Source of the DNA: Botryosphaeria dothidea
Lineage: Eukaryota; Ascomycota; Dothideomycetes; Botryosphaeriales; Botryosphaeriaceae
Assembly: GCA_011503125.2 (NCBI GenBank)
Contig: WWBZ02000082.1
Span: 744,001-808,000 of the forward strand
Reading direction: 5' to 3'
DNA: 64,000 nucleotides
Shown: one piece after another, positions 22,330-34,385 of the stretch
Layout: each line of letters opens with the position of its first letter
Numbering within the stretch: position 1 is the stretch's first letter
Notes under the pieces: generated by a model
Databases searched by the model: none
What the model was told of the DNA's origin: nothing
The model's input: the letters and a program-made list of their open reading frames with translations, nothing else
Made by a program: the position numbers and the translations under genes

Positions 22330-22763
22330 AGTAAGCATTACATATGGCGTATACGTTCTGCTATTCTTATTGAGTCTTTTTGCATATCTTTAGCGGTTGC
22401 ATTACATAGGGCTGTGAACACTTGAGAATATCTATTCCTCTCATTCCTAGACGTCGTTATTATCCAGTGCGAATCAGAACTATTGGCGGGGAATAGAATG
22501 ATTTGAGTTTATCTACCAATGAACAGTCACAATAAGAATGCAGGAACGATGGCCTTCGTGGGAAGAAAAAGACAACTCGTCACATTTCGCTGTACTAGTC
22601 GTCCGTCATCCCCACCTGCGCCAGGAAACAGACATTGGTTTTTGTTTTCTGAGCCGAACCCTTTCTACCTTATTCATAGCCAAAAAAGCAAACCGGAGAA
22701 CTTTTTTTCGGACCAAAAAAATCTATGTAAACGACATGATAGAAATATCTTCCCTCAATACCA
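22330..22763. other. Convergent intergenic region, no gene seen
   Basis: 434 bp between ARE2 and the corrected GDH2 end. AT-rich, with A- and T-runs near 22685-22720; probably both 3' UTRs. Confidence 0.4.
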
Positions 22764-25700
22764 TTACTGGCCGAGACGAGCCATCCTCTTGTTCATGCTG
22801 TAAAAAAAAAAACTAATTAGCTTGATGTTTTCTTTTTTTCCCCGATCTGTGGAGTGGACTTACAAGGCGAAGAAGCCGAACTGGCTTGCCGAGATGCCGT
22901 ACTCGTAGACGAAGCGGCTGGCGAGGTAGCTGCCAAAGATGGCGCGGAGGTAATTCTCAGGGACCTGTTGTTGTCGTGGTTAGCACACTTGTCCCTTTAC
23001 AGTTACTGCGGAAGTCAAAACGTACCCGCTGCATGATGGTCTCGAGGCCAATCTTCTGGAGAAGGAGATTCGGCAGGGCATCGCTGAGAACCGACTTCCT
23101 GAGCTCGATGTTGTCCCAGAGTTCCGTGTTCTGCAGCTCCTCGTCGAGCTTGGTAATGGCGACGGAGAGCTTGTCGCTCAGGATGCTGCGCAGCTCGCCC
23201 GTGGCCTGGTGCTCGCGCCAGATGGCCTCGAACTCGAGGGCGGCGTTGTTGCGGATCGTCTGCTGGACCTGCTTGACGTAGTCGTCGTAGAACTGCGGCG
23301 CCGAGCCGTCCTCGCGCACGCACATGTGCTCGATGAAGCCCGGGTCGTCGAACGACAGCGACGCCAGGACTTCGAGGGAGGAGGAGGTCACGCCGCCCTT
23401 GTTCGCCGACGCGTCCTTGTACAGGATGCAGCCGGCCTTCTCGAGGCGCAGCTTGGCGTCTTGGGTAATGAAGAGGTTGGCGCCCTCGACCATGTATGGG
23501 ATGGTGCACTTGCCGTCCACGATGAGCTTGTTGGCCGAGCTGAGATCGATCGACTCCGGGCGGCCGCCGCAAGGCACGAAGAGGTCGAATGCCGAGCCGT
23601 CGCGCAGGTGGAACGTGTTGCGGAACTGCGTTCCGTTATTCACAGTCTCGCCAGTAGGCAGCTTGACGTTGTTCTCCTCTACGAGCACGCGATATCCAGC
23701 CGGAGAAAGCTTCTGGATGTCGAACTGCGAAATCATCACGCGGTTCTTGGCCAGCCGGACCAGTTCGTCGCGGTCGATGCCGTTAGGGTCCACAAGAACA
23801 CCGGAGCCGTCGACGATCGCCGTGTACCGCTCGTTGCCAAGCAGAATCTCGTTGGAGCCAAGATCACCATCAGGTCCACCAGTCTGGAGCTTGCGGATCT
23901 TGGTCTGGTCAAGGCTGAGCTTGCGGTAGATGCCGAGAACGTACTCGCGAACCGACAGAGTGGTCATGCCGTAGCGGTCGTGCGGGATTCCACCGAGCTT
24001 AGGGCTCTTTCCGGTGAAGAATGACTTCCACCAAGGTGCACCTCTGGCTCTTGCGTGCTCCGTGGCCCAGTCCACGAGGTCAGCAGTGTTCTCGTCAGGA
24101 CCCATGAACAAGATCTCTTGCTTGCCGTGCAAGTCGACAATCGGATCCTTGATACCAGGACTGCTCGGGGGAAGCAACAGATCCAGGATACTGTCGATGT
24201 ACTTCTCGAAGGCAACACGTGCCTTGTCCTGGTGACGAACATCGAGAAGAATGACACCCTTGGAACCACCCTCGGGAATGTCCTTGTTCTTCCTTTGCTG
24301 AGTATTTGCCAGGTTGTAGTTTTCGTCGAAGAGCGAGCGGGCGTTGATGGCGTACGCTTCGGAGCTCCTCGACTTGACGATACGGATACCTCCGCGAGCA
24401 ATATCTCTGAAGCGGAGGTGGAAACCACGGAACTCGGAGCTGATGACCAGGAACATGCCATACAAAGGCTGGGGGTATTCCGCAGGAGGCAGGAAGGTGG
24501 GGTTGAGCCTGAAGCTCAAAGCAACCTTCGTTGGGGTGTAGAAGTTCGTTTTCCTGAAACTTGTCAGTTATTTGATTTCGGATTGTTGCAGATAAACACT
24601 CACAGGACGCTGGCATTAAAGGTGCGGAATGCCGTCATGACCATGGCATGGTGCTCATTTGTCACGGTCTTGGCAATCAGCTCTTCAAGCTCTGAATCAC
24701 TCAGAACTCTGTCCACCTTGAGTCGCAGATAACTCAGGGTAGGGATGAAGTCATCCTGCTCGCCTCTTGTCTGCACGTAGTGCGTATTTGCGAACGCCAA
24801 ATACAGCGAGTGGATTAGGTCGGGGTACTCATTTATAATCTCAAGGATGTAGTCGGCGGTAAAAGTCTCGGTACGGAGACGGCGCTTGAGTTTTGAGAGC
24901 AACTCAGCGTGCACACTGTTATCGTTGTTCAAAATGGACGACAGAGTCGTGTACTCAGAACCTAGTTTAAGAATTAGCCAATAGAAACCCTCGACTACTT
25001 GGTGACACTCTTACCTAATCTGTTGAGAAAATGGCCCACAAAGACCCAAACACAGTGAGCATAGATGGTTTCTTGCAGACTCAGTCTCCCGGAGGCGAAA
25101 TGCAACTGGAGTTTGTTCTGGGGAATGCAGTAAAGCAAGGAAACTTCCTTGATGATCTGATGAATGGACGCCTCAATCGGCGGGTGGCGTGCCGAGCTGA
25201 CTGATTGCGGAGCGGGACGCAAATAGATGGACATGACGGTGTAGCCATTCGAGAATTGCTCTAAAAGGGACAGTCAGACGCAACAGTTCTACAGATTTGG
25301 GGTACGGAATTCCACTTACCGACGTATTTACGGGAAGAAGTCAGACCATAGTAGTGGTACTAAAAATCAGGAGTTAAAATCACTGTCTGAAAAGAGATGG
25401 GGTGTTGCGGACGCACCAGATCACTCAAGGCACTGAAGAGACCAAGAGCTGAGCCCTGCTTGTAGGCAATGACCAGGCGCTTTTCACGGGAGCCTTCGAT
25501 ATCGAAACTCTCGATGACGGGACCAGTACGCATGACGGCATTTTCGAGGACCTGCTGGTAGATTTCCTTGGTGTTCTTGGTCGCCTTCTGCAGGAAACGC
25601 TTCTCGCCAATCTTCTCGATCTGCGTCTCGTTGGCGGAGGCATCTGTGTCGGCAAACTCGCACTGGTACACAAAGTAGCACCGAAGCTGTTGCTCGTTAC

Positions 25701-26379
25701 CGCCAGGAAGCAGACCGGCGGAGCGGAAGGTCTCGACGCGGTACTGGCTGCTACTCGCAGAGCCATTGAGATACTTCTGGTCGATCCGGCGCTCGTATTG
25801 AGGCCCCTCCATGTTGCTGACACCAGGCTTGCTGGTGTCGATGTATACGGCATGGTCGGCGGCTTCCTTGTCCAGGCGAATCTCGAGGCGCTTGTCATCG
25901 CGGGCATACGCAGCAATCTTGGCGGCATACAGCGAATGGATGTGGTTCACAATGCTGCAGCGACGCGGTCAGCCGACGGATGCGCGGGAGCGGGCAAACG
26001 GGAATCTTACGCCTCGACAGACTCGGTAGCAAAGTAGCTGTCGTCGATGCCCAGCTCATTGTAGAACCAGTTTGTCTCGGACTCGACAAAGTCGGCCGGG
26101 ATGAAGCCCTTCTCCTCAACCTGGTCCATGACCCTGCGACGTGTTAGTTGACTGCGAGACCCCGCCTGCTCTCCAGCACTAAGCATACGTCTCCATCTGC
26201 TGCTCCTTGCCCTCGAACTTGGGCGCAACATATCCGGGGCCCTCCTCCTGCAGAACACGGTGGTGTGCTGAGCCGGGCACGCTCAGGTGGGTGGGCTGCG
26301 GCGAGGGCTCGCGGCCGGGTGTGCGGATGACGGTGTCCAGAAGCTTGTTCTGGACGCCGTTCGGGGCGGGCGAGGCCAT
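22764..26379 (-). CDS. GDH2: NAD-specific glutamate dehydrogenase (large, about 115 kDa type)
   Basis: Oxidises glutamate to 2-oxoglutarate and ammonium with NAD; the main catabolic GDH of fungi. Nine exons: 26379-26189, 26133-26011, 25954-25417, 25359-25320, 25260-25015, 24961-24604, 24553-23026, 22964-22864, 22797-22764, summing to 1052 residues, the usual size. The N-terminal half (PNGVQNKLLDTVIRTPG, FYNELGIDDSYF, RKYVEQFSNGYTVMSIYLRP) is the regulatory region of this class. Catalytic half: HLRFRDIARGGIRIV, KDIPEGGSKGVILL with the active lysine region, then the Rossmann part FVPCGGRPESIDLSSANKLI and MVEGANLFIT. The last exon is easily missed: after GFFAL a TAA follows, but it lies in GTAAGT; splicing a 66-bp intron with a poly-pyrimidine-TACAG acceptor continues FAFMNKRMARLGQ. 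Confidence 0.95.
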
Positions 26380-27372
26380 GTTGGCGGAGATGGTGGGGGA
26401 CGAGAACGGCGACTAGGCGTGAGAGCGGGGCAGAGAACGGATGGGCAGCGGACTCGCGGGAGTCTGGGGGCTGTCAGCGTGTGCTTTCTGTGGGAAACAA
26501 GGTAGTAGTTGGATGGTGTTGGCGGGGGGTGAATAAGCTGCGGCGGGCGGTCTTCTTATGATGCGGGCCCGGGAGGGATAGCCTCGCAAGCAGCTGTGCC
26601 TATGCATGGCGCAGCTGAGGCGCCGCTCCCGGGCGCCCGGTCACGCAGACGCGATACGAAATGTAAGCCATTGGCTCAATTGGCGGGGTGTCAGACCTCT
26701 ATCTACGCGCTGGCCGCGGGTTGACAGCAGCAGGTTGGAGCGCGGGGCGGCGGTCAAACAGCGCTGGAGCTTATCGCAGCGAGGTGGCACAGAGGGGGGA
26801 AAACAACGACAACAAAGCGGAATGCGCGCATGCGACGGGCGTGGTGAGCGGGCTGGCCTGCATCATCGGCGCCGGTCGCCGGGCAGGGCTTTAAATAACT
26901 CTGGGGACGCGTCGAGGGCGTGGTCGCTTTGCGCCGGCATTGCGCAGCTCCCCTGGGCAAACCTCACGATGCGCGACTTTGGTACCTGGGACTAGTCCAC
27001 ATTAAGGCCGCATTGGGTCCGTTGACGGCGCTGGCCTCGCCTGGGCCTGCACGGTCAGCGTGAATTGGAGCGGCCTCACCGGTCACATGGAGGGCAGCAT
27101 CCAGTCAGCGCATTCGCGCTGTCATTGCATCGCCATGGCTGAGTACGACGTGCTCGTTTTCACGTAAGAATAATCCTCAAGAGCAACTGTGAAGTCATGA
27201 GGCCGGCCGCGTTCTGCGGGGAAGACCAACGCCTGCGCTGAAGAAGTGGACGCGCCCCACTCAGCCCGACGCCTGACTCGCTCCAACCTCTGCTCCTCCA
27301 CACCCAAGCCCGTTCTTCCCCAGCCTGCGGCTCCTCGCTTCCTGCTTCTCTCGCCTTCCACGATCCTCAACC
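26380..27372 (-). promoter_or_regulatory. GDH2 upstream region
   Basis: 993 bp holding the GDH2 promoter and PRO2 3' flank. One CTTATC (GATAAG on the minus strand) at 26770-26775 and an ATTGG (inverted CCAAT) near 26672 are seen. GC-rich; frames are not convincing. Confidence 0.4.
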
Positions 27373-28937
27373 TCATCCGCTCAACGCCCTCGCCGCCCGG
27401 AACTGCTGCAGCGCCTCCCATTCGTCCTCCGTGGCCGCGTAGCGCTCCTGCTCGCCCACCGGCAGCGCCTGGTGCTTCCACGCCTTGCCCCCTGATCCGT
27501 ACTCCGCCGAAGCCTGCCCGTTGCCGTTGATGCGCCAGCGGTAGATCGTCAAGCCCTCTAGTCCTACGGGACCCCGCGCATGGATCTTGTTAGTACTAAT
27601 GCCCACTTCGGTGCCGAACCCGAACCGCTGCCCGTCCGCCATTCGCGTGCTGGTGTTCCAGAACACACAAGCGCTGTCAACGCCGTCCTGGAATCGCTCA
27701 GCAATGGCCCGATTCTGTGTCAGCACCACGTCCGTGTGATGCGACGAGTGCTCGTTGATGTGAGCAATGACCAGGTCTGCGGCCTCCTCTGCGCTCTGAG
27801 TGCGTGGGACAGTTTTGATGGCAAGGATGAGGTCCAGAAATTCGGTTCTGAAATCCTGCTTCTCGGCATCCTGCAAGAATGCCGCTTGATGCTTGTCCAA
27901 CGACGACGTAAGTGCCGCCTTTGACGCCGCATCACAGCGAAGCCGAACACCCTTGGCCAGCAGTGCTTCGGCAACAGCAGGCAACACGGTGCTCAGCGCG
28001 TCCTCATCGACCAGGAGCGTCTCGACGCTGTTGCATGCCGCGGGATAGCTCGTTTTGGCGTCGACAATGACCTTTGCGGCCATGGGAGCTGGGTAGTCGG
28101 CCCGCAAGTAGATGGAGCACAAGCCGTCAGCATGGCCGAGCACTGGAATTTGCGTGCTTTTCTTGATAGAAGACACAAGCTCGTTGCTTCCACGAGGAAT
28201 GACGAGATCGATGTATTGGTCAAGTTCCAGGAGAGGCTTGATGGCATCGCGGGTCGTCACCAGCTGCAGGCAGTCGTTGGGGACAGCAGTGGTGCTAAGC
28301 GCGGTGGAAATGACGGTGGAGATGGCCTTGAAAGACTCGGTTGACTCCTTGCCGCCTGTGAGATGTGAGCGCTGGCTGCGATGCTAAAATTTGGCGTGTG
28401 AGAGGTCACGAACCCTTCAGGATGGCGGCGTTGCCAGATTTGATTGCCAAAGAAGCAATGTTCGCAATGACCTCGGGACGGGCCTCAAAAATGATGAGTA
28501 GCACGCCAATGGGAGAGGAGCGGCGTTCGAGGACAAGGTCGTCGTCCAGCAGGGTGCGCACGTCGATCTTGCCGACTAGGGGGGCGGTCAGTTGAGGGGT
28601 CACGCATGGCAAAAAATATCAACAAGAAGCACGTACGCGGGTCAGGCAGCAGGCGGACATCCAGAACGCCCTGCAACATGTCCTCGTACTTGCCCTTGCG
28701 GCCCAGGTCGAGGCGCTTGACGAGACTGTCCTTCAGCTCGCCGCTCTGCGCGGCCTGAGCAGCTGCGGCGAGATCACGGGCGTTGGCGGCCAGGATGTCG
28801 TCGCGGGCTGCAGCCAGCGCATCGTGGATGGCGGTCAGAGCATCGTTGCGGGCCTGGGCGGGCAGCACGGCAAGCGTGCGCGACGCAAGCCGAGCAGAGC
28901 GAGCAGCCTCCAAGGGGTCGGCGTTGGTTAGCGACAT
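27373..28937 (-). CDS. PRO2: Gamma-glutamyl phosphate reductase (glutamate-5-semialdehyde dehydrogenase)
   Basis: Second step of proline synthesis: reduces gamma-glutamyl phosphate to glutamate semialdehyde with NADPH. Three exons (28937-28637, 28575-28414, 28355-27373) with 61- and 58-bp introns give 481 residues, slightly longer than the yeast enzyme. ALDH-superfamily features: [34 protein letters not shown] across exon 2/3, [21 protein letters not shown], and the catalytic cysteine in [14 protein letters not shown]; ends near [25 protein letters not shown], diagnostic of ProA/Pro2. Start [19 protein letters not shown] at 28937. Its position next to GDH2 places two glutamate-using enzymes side by side on one strand, 993 bp apart, probably by chance. 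Confidence 0.95.
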
Positions 28938-29564
28938 GATATTGCGTGAGGCGCAGAGAGGCGCAGAGAGGCGCAGCAGGCGTCGAGGAATAGAGCAGCT
29001 AGTGGACGCGGCGGGCTCACGTGCGGCGAAGGGTAAGAATGTTAGTGCACAGGCTGGGCCCTGGTTGGTGCGACTTGCGGGGGATCGGGTCCAAGTCTCT
29101 GCGGAGGAGTTGTGGTCGAACTTTTTCTCTCTCTTCCATTGCGTCAGATCAGGTGCGGGCCGATCGTGCGCGCTCGGAATCCGGGGTCGCCGCCGGCGCG
29201 TCGAGAGCTGCCAGTGCTCGCGCCTGCGGTGGCTGGGCCTCAACCTCCTCTTTTCTCTCTCCCGCCCCGCGACTTTACAGCCAACAGCAACGCGCCCTCG
29301 CCTGTCATGTCGCTGCCACGTCGTATGGCGCCTCGGCTGCCGAGCGCTTTGAGAAGGCCGCCTTGTCTCAGCGGCATTGCATTGTCCTGAGCGATCGCTG
29401 TGGCGTCGCGTGCGAAATCCGATGGCTGGTGTAGCCTTTGCTTATAATAATATCCTCCGCTGCAGGCAACCTTCTTTTGCTCTCTGCTCTGTGCATCATT
29501 CTGACATACCCACTGATCCTCACTCTCCCCCTCCACTCTGCGATCCACTGACTCCACTCTCGAC
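28938..29564. promoter_or_regulatory. Divergent promoter region between PRO2 and the CRH-like gene
   Basis: 627 bp. A TATAATAATAT stretch at 29443-29453 lies about 115 bp upstream of the CRH-like start, followed by a pyrimidine-rich leader; a plausible TATA element for the plus-strand gene. The PRO2 side shows a thrice-repeated ggcgcagaga-like stretch near 28952-28978. Confidence 0.45.
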
Positions 29565-31012
29565 ATGAAGGCATCCTCGCGCCTTCTCGCCGCGGTTGCT
29601 TCTGCCGCCCTGCTCTTCAACCCTGCCCATGCCCAGACCAACCCGGCTCTTGGACGCTCTGTCAACATCGACTTCTCCGAACAGTCAGACAGCTTCAACT
29701 CTGATGGCCCTGTCTCCTATGGTTCCGATGGCGCCACCTTCACCATCACCAAGTCCGGAGATTCGCCCAAGATCAGCTCCAAGTGGTACATCATGTTCGG
29801 CAAAGTCGAATTCTCGATGAAGGCCTCGACCGGCACTGGAATTGTCAGCTCCGCAATCCTGCAGTCTGACGACCTCGATGAGATTGATTGGGAATGGCTG
29901 GGCTCTGACCCGGACGAGGTCCAAACCAACTACTTCGGCAAGGGCCAAACTACCACCTACAACCGCGGCGCCTTTCACTCTGATCCAGGCAGCCAGACTG
30001 GCTTTAAGACCTACACCATTGAGTGGACTTCCGAAGAGCTAGTTTGGCAAATCGACGGCGTTACTGTCAGAGCTTTGAAGCCAGCCGACGCCAGCGGCCA
30101 GTACCCGCAGAGCCCCATGCAGATCAAGATCGGCTCCTGGGCTGGCGGTGATACTTCGCTCAACTCGCCTGGCACTGTTGAATGGGCCCGCGGTCCGACC
30201 GATTATTCCCAAGGTCCCTTTACTATGCAGCTGAAGTCGCTTTCGGTTACCGACTATTCTACCGGTACCGAGTACAAGTATGGCGACAGCAGCGGCACCT
30301 GGGAGTCCATCGTGGCTGTTGGTGGAAGCGTTCATTCTGGGGGCAGCAGTGTCGATAGCGCCGCTCCGGCCATAACCTCCAGCTCCAGCGGTCAGCCTAT
30401 TCCGTGGTCCGGTACTCATGACTCTTCTTCGACCTACGTCAGGCCCTCAGTTTACCCCTGGGTGCCCGATGCGACCACTCTTGCGACTTCGACGACGAAC
30501 ACGGCCACCAGTTATCCCGGACTTCCCAGTGGCTGGACAGTCACGAGTTCCGGCAAAGTGGTCCCGCCCAGCTCGGCCCCTGTGCGTAAGGCCTCATCTT
30601 TTGCTTCATTTCGATGGTGAAGGCGCGTGTGCTAACATCTGATCAGTCGACATCCCCTCCCGCTTCGCCTACCTCGTTGTCTGCAGCATCTCAGCCGGAT
30701 TCCTCATCAGTTGGCGACACTGAGGTGTTCACCACGTATGACCAGCAGGGCTTCACCACCGTTGTCACGGTGGCGGCCGGCGCTGCGAAATCGGACTACT
30801 GGCGCGGCCTCGTAACAGCTGCTCCAGATGCGGCTGCAGCAACAGGCGCGGCGTCGCAAAGCCAAAACGATTTGCAGGCCCAGGAACAGTCGGCCGAAGT
30901 TTCGAGCAGCGCGTCGGCTACTCCAATTAAAACCAGCGGGTGCAGCCGCAGGGAAGTGCTGTGGCGAGGTCTTGTGGCGTCTTGCTTTTTCTTGGCTTTC
31001 TTCTTGGTTTGA
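29565..31012 (+). CDS. CRH-type GH16 chitin-glucan transglycosylase, GPI-anchored
   Basis: CRH proteins cut chitin and join it to beta-1,6/1,3-glucan in the cell wall. Two exons (29565-30581, 30647-31012; 65-bp intron) give 460 residues: signal peptide ending AHA|QTNPALG, GH16 domain about 30-235, Ser/Thr-rich stalk, and a C-terminal hydrophobic segment (GLVASCFFLAFFLV) after a Ser/Ala-rich region, the layout of a GPI protein. The catalytic motif DEIDWEW (E nucleophile, D, E acid/base) and KWYIMFGKVEFSMKAS, YFGKGQTTTYNRG and KIGSWAGGD fit the family. Oddity: the N-terminal cysteine pair usual in CRH enzymes (CNPL..TCP) is absent and no CBM18 is seen. A TATA-like element lies about 115 bp upstream. 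Confidence 0.9.
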
Positions 31013-32085
31013 GCGCATTTGACAGCCGTTATACCCCATGGTCGGGCTTCTTCAGACCTGCATAGCGTTGGGCGTTTGGGATAGAAATTTCTGTAATGGT
31101 TAATGAGAAGCGGGTAATGGGCAGCTTGGCTTTCTGGGAAGAATCGGTACGCGTCATGGGCTACACAGTCAGCTTGGCGCGGGAAACAGTAATGAAGGAT
31201 GGAGGAATGTACAGGCTGGTATATACACGCGGGTTTGATAGGCACGCAAATCGAGACTACTGCAGTTGCTGGTACACACTGAGCAATAGAGTGGGAACGC
31301 AAAATGAGGGGCCGGTGCAAGCTCAGGCTGGTGTCTTACCCGCGGGTGCATACGAGGCGCATAGACGGCGGTGGATGGCGGCTTGGCACGGGCCTGCTGG
31401 TGATGCTGCCTGTTTCAAAGCCAGTGTTTGATCCGCCAACCTTACCCGCACATGGCGCTCCTGTGCGAGTCGACGGCCGACCAACGAGATGGCGATCTCC
31501 TGGGGCGAGTCATGCGGTGGTCAGGCACCAGGAGAACGGCGGAAAAGCAGGACCAGCAGCTGCATGCGCGCGGTCGTCTTTGGCGGCAAGGAGAGTTCGG
31601 GGAATGCGGCAGGCGGGAGCTGTCATCTTTCGAGCAGGGATGGGAGAGGGGAGGCGCCAGCCATGGCAGCCATCCGCGCCGCTTCGTCCAGCCGCAGCGT
31701 TGCATCCATCGTGTCAGCAGCGCAAACAAGCTCTATTTCACTACTCCTTCCGGCCAACAGGTGTTGCCCTGCGGCGCATGCCCATATTGCCGGCACTCCG
31801 CCCTCCAGGGCCTCCCCGGCCGCTCGTTTCTTAATCTGCCTGCCGTGACACCGCCCAGTGACACGTACCCAGGCCTGCCCGTTTCTTGACTGCGCCGTTT
31901 ATATACCAACTACTGCGCCGCCCGCGAACCAGCCTCTTTAGTCTCCGACTGGCCCTGAAGCCGCATCCGCTGTGCTGCGAGCTATAACCTGCCAACTTCT
32001 GCTCCCACGCTGCAGCCCGCACCTCCCCTGATCTTCGTTCTTTCGCACTCAAACGCGCTCCCCACGCGCCTTTCGCCCACGCACC
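31013..32085 (+). promoter_or_regulatory. Upstream region of the hexosaminidase gene
   Basis: 1073 bp between two plus-strand wall genes. A TATATA at 31900-31905 lies 181-186 bp before the next ATG, followed by a C/T-rich leader. Frames in the first part are unconvincing. Confidence 0.45.
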
Positions 32086-33921
32086 ATGAAGGTCCTCGGC
32101 GTGCTCGCCATTGGCGCGCCCCTGGCCGCCGCCCTCTGGCCCATCCCTTCGCAGTACACCTCCGGCAACACCACGCTGTGGATCGACAGTGACGTCAAGG
32201 TCACTTACAATGCCCCCAGCAACCAGGTCCGCGCGGCTCTGCCAGCTCCCTGCACCCGCCTAGTGAGCTGCAGCTGACACTGCTTCCAGACCACGTCGTA
32301 CAACTCCACGGGCATCACCTCGCAGCAGCTCGTGCAAAATGCCATCGAGCGCACTCACAAGACCATTTTCGACCAGAGCTTCGTCCCGTGGAAGTTCCAC
32401 TCGCGCATGTCCAACTTTGAGCCTTCCACCGCCGACAAGCAATTCATCTCCGCAATCACCCTCCAGCAGACTCAGCCTGACCCTGCTGACGTGACCACTC
32501 CGGTCGATGACACCGCCGACGAGTCGTACGAACTGAGCGTCCCCGAGTCTGGAGAGGTCACCATTACCGCTGCTTCCTCAATCGGTCTGCTGCGCGGTCT
32601 TACCACCTTCTCCCAGCTGTTCTTCAAGCATACCGAGGGCGGTTCTTACACCAACCTCGCCCCCGTTGACATCAAGGATGCCCCCAAGTTTGCTCACCGT
32701 GGTCTCAACATGGATGTTTCGCGCAGCTACTACGAGGTCAAGGACATCAAGCGCATGCTGGACGCCATGGCGCTCGCCAAGATGAACCGCTTCCACATCC
32801 ACATCACCGACTCCCAGTCCTGGCCCCTGGTGGTTCCCGCCATCCCCGAGCTCTCGGAAAAGGGTGCCTACGCTACCGGCCTCGTATACACGCCGGACGA
32901 TCTCGAGGATATTCAGAACTATGCCACCCTTCTCGGAATCGAGCCGATTATTGAGATCGACATGCCCGGCCACACCGCGTCGATCCATTTCACGAACCCC
33001 GATCTCGTTGCAGCCTTCAACGTGCAGCCTGACTGGAGCACTTACTGTGCCGAGCCGCCATGCGGCACCCTGAAGCTCAACTCGACGGATGTTTACGACT
33101 TTGTCGATACGCTCTACGGCGATGTCCTGCCGCGCGCCAAGCCTTACACGGCTTACTTCCACAGCGGAGGCGATGAAGTGAACGTGAACTCGTACCTGCT
33201 CGACGACACGGTGCAGTCCAACGATACCGCTGTGCTTCAGCCCCTGATGCAGAAGTTCATCGACCGCAATCACGACCAGATTCGTGCGAACGGACTCCGG
33301 CCGATCGTGTGGGAAGAGATGCTCCTGGAGTGGAACCTGACGCTTGGCAACGACGTCTTGGTGCAGACATGGCAGTCGGATGAGGCTGTCGCGCAGACGG
33401 TCGCGAGTGGCCACAAGGCCCTCGTGGGCAACTACAACTACTGGGTAAGTTTCTAAGCGGGAGTGGAAAAAAAAGAAAACAAAGAAAGTTGCTAATGCCA
33501 GTAACAGTACCTCGACTGCGGTCAGGGTCAATGGATTGATTTCGCGCCTGAGACGGCGTCGACTTACTATCCGTTCCTTGATTACTGCAATCCGCGCAAG
33601 AACTGGAGGCTGATGTACTCCTACGATCCTCTGGGCGGAGTGCCGGCGAACTCGACGCACCTTGTGGTAGGAGGCGAGTGCCACATCTGGTCGGAGCAGA
33701 CTGACCCGGCCAACCTCGACCGCATGGTGTGGCCGCGTGCTGCTGCGGCGGCCGAGGTGCTCTGGAGCGGAGCCAAGGACGAGAACGGACAGAACAGGAG
33801 CCAGATTACGGCCAGCCCGCGTCTCAGCGACTTCCGGGAGCGCCTGGTAGCACGTGGAGTGTATGCGGAGCCGGTCCATATGACGTTCTGCACGCAGAAC
33901 GGCACGCAATGCTCACTATAA
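32086..33921 (+). CDS. Secreted beta-N-acetylhexosaminidase (GH20)
   Basis: Removes terminal GlcNAc from chitin oligomers; in fungi it recycles wall chitin and supports nutrition (NagA/Hex1 type). Three exons (32086-32226, 32290-33444, 33508-33921) give 569 residues. Signal peptide MKVLGVLAIGAPLAAA, then a WPIPSQYTSGN propeptide/GH20b domain, then the barrel: APKFAHRGLNMDVSRSYY, MNRFHIHITDSQSWP, EIDMPGHTASI, the catalytic Asp-Glu pair in YFHSGGDEVN, and late tryptophans in VQTWQSDE and GGECHIWSEQ. Several N-x-S/T sites. GH20 substrate-assisted chemistry uses that Asp-Glu pair. Its neighbours are a chitin-glucan transglycosylase upstream and a P450 downstream. Confidence 0.95.
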
Positions 33922-34385
33922 GCGCGTGAGCACTCGGAGTCAGCAGAGGGTGGTTGCATATAAATTTCGATAGTCAAGAGCTGTTGCATATGGATATTCT
34001 GTTGATGCGCGGAGCCAATATTAGAGCATGTGACGCAACAGGGCAGGGTCGCAACGCTTGCCCCGGACGGTGATGGTGGGCTGGATTCTTCCCCGCAAGG
34101 CGCAGGGGCGCGCGTGGCCGGTGGCTTTCCCGTGTGGGCGTGGGCCACGATCTGCGAGGCTTGGCCGTTGCGCAGACCGGCGTGGCGTCCAGGTCGTCCT
34201 TCCTAGCGAGCGGACTCATGCGCACGACTTACCTCCGGCCGAGGAGAGAGAGCAATGCCTCCGCAACCCACATGAAAGCCCGCTGCCTCTGTGCCTCCGT
34301 GCCGTTAAATCCCCCCATGGCGCCGTCCTGACCCCCGTTACCAGCCCCTCCGGCCTTGCGCGACACCAGGAATTCCTTCGCCAGC
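33922..34385 (+). promoter_or_regulatory. Upstream region of the P450 gene
   Basis: 464 bp between the hexosaminidase stop and the P450 start. GC-rich after 34060. No gene seen. Confidence 0.35.

Noticed and set aside
27122..27481. Minus-strand frame overlapping the PRO2 3' end
   Set aside because: Out of frame with PRO2 and compositionally a shadow; the PRO2 stop at 27373 is clear.
32578..33909. 443-codon minus-strand frame opposite the hexosaminidase
   Set aside because: Mirror of strongly biased codons in a clear GH20 gene and it runs through that gene's intron.
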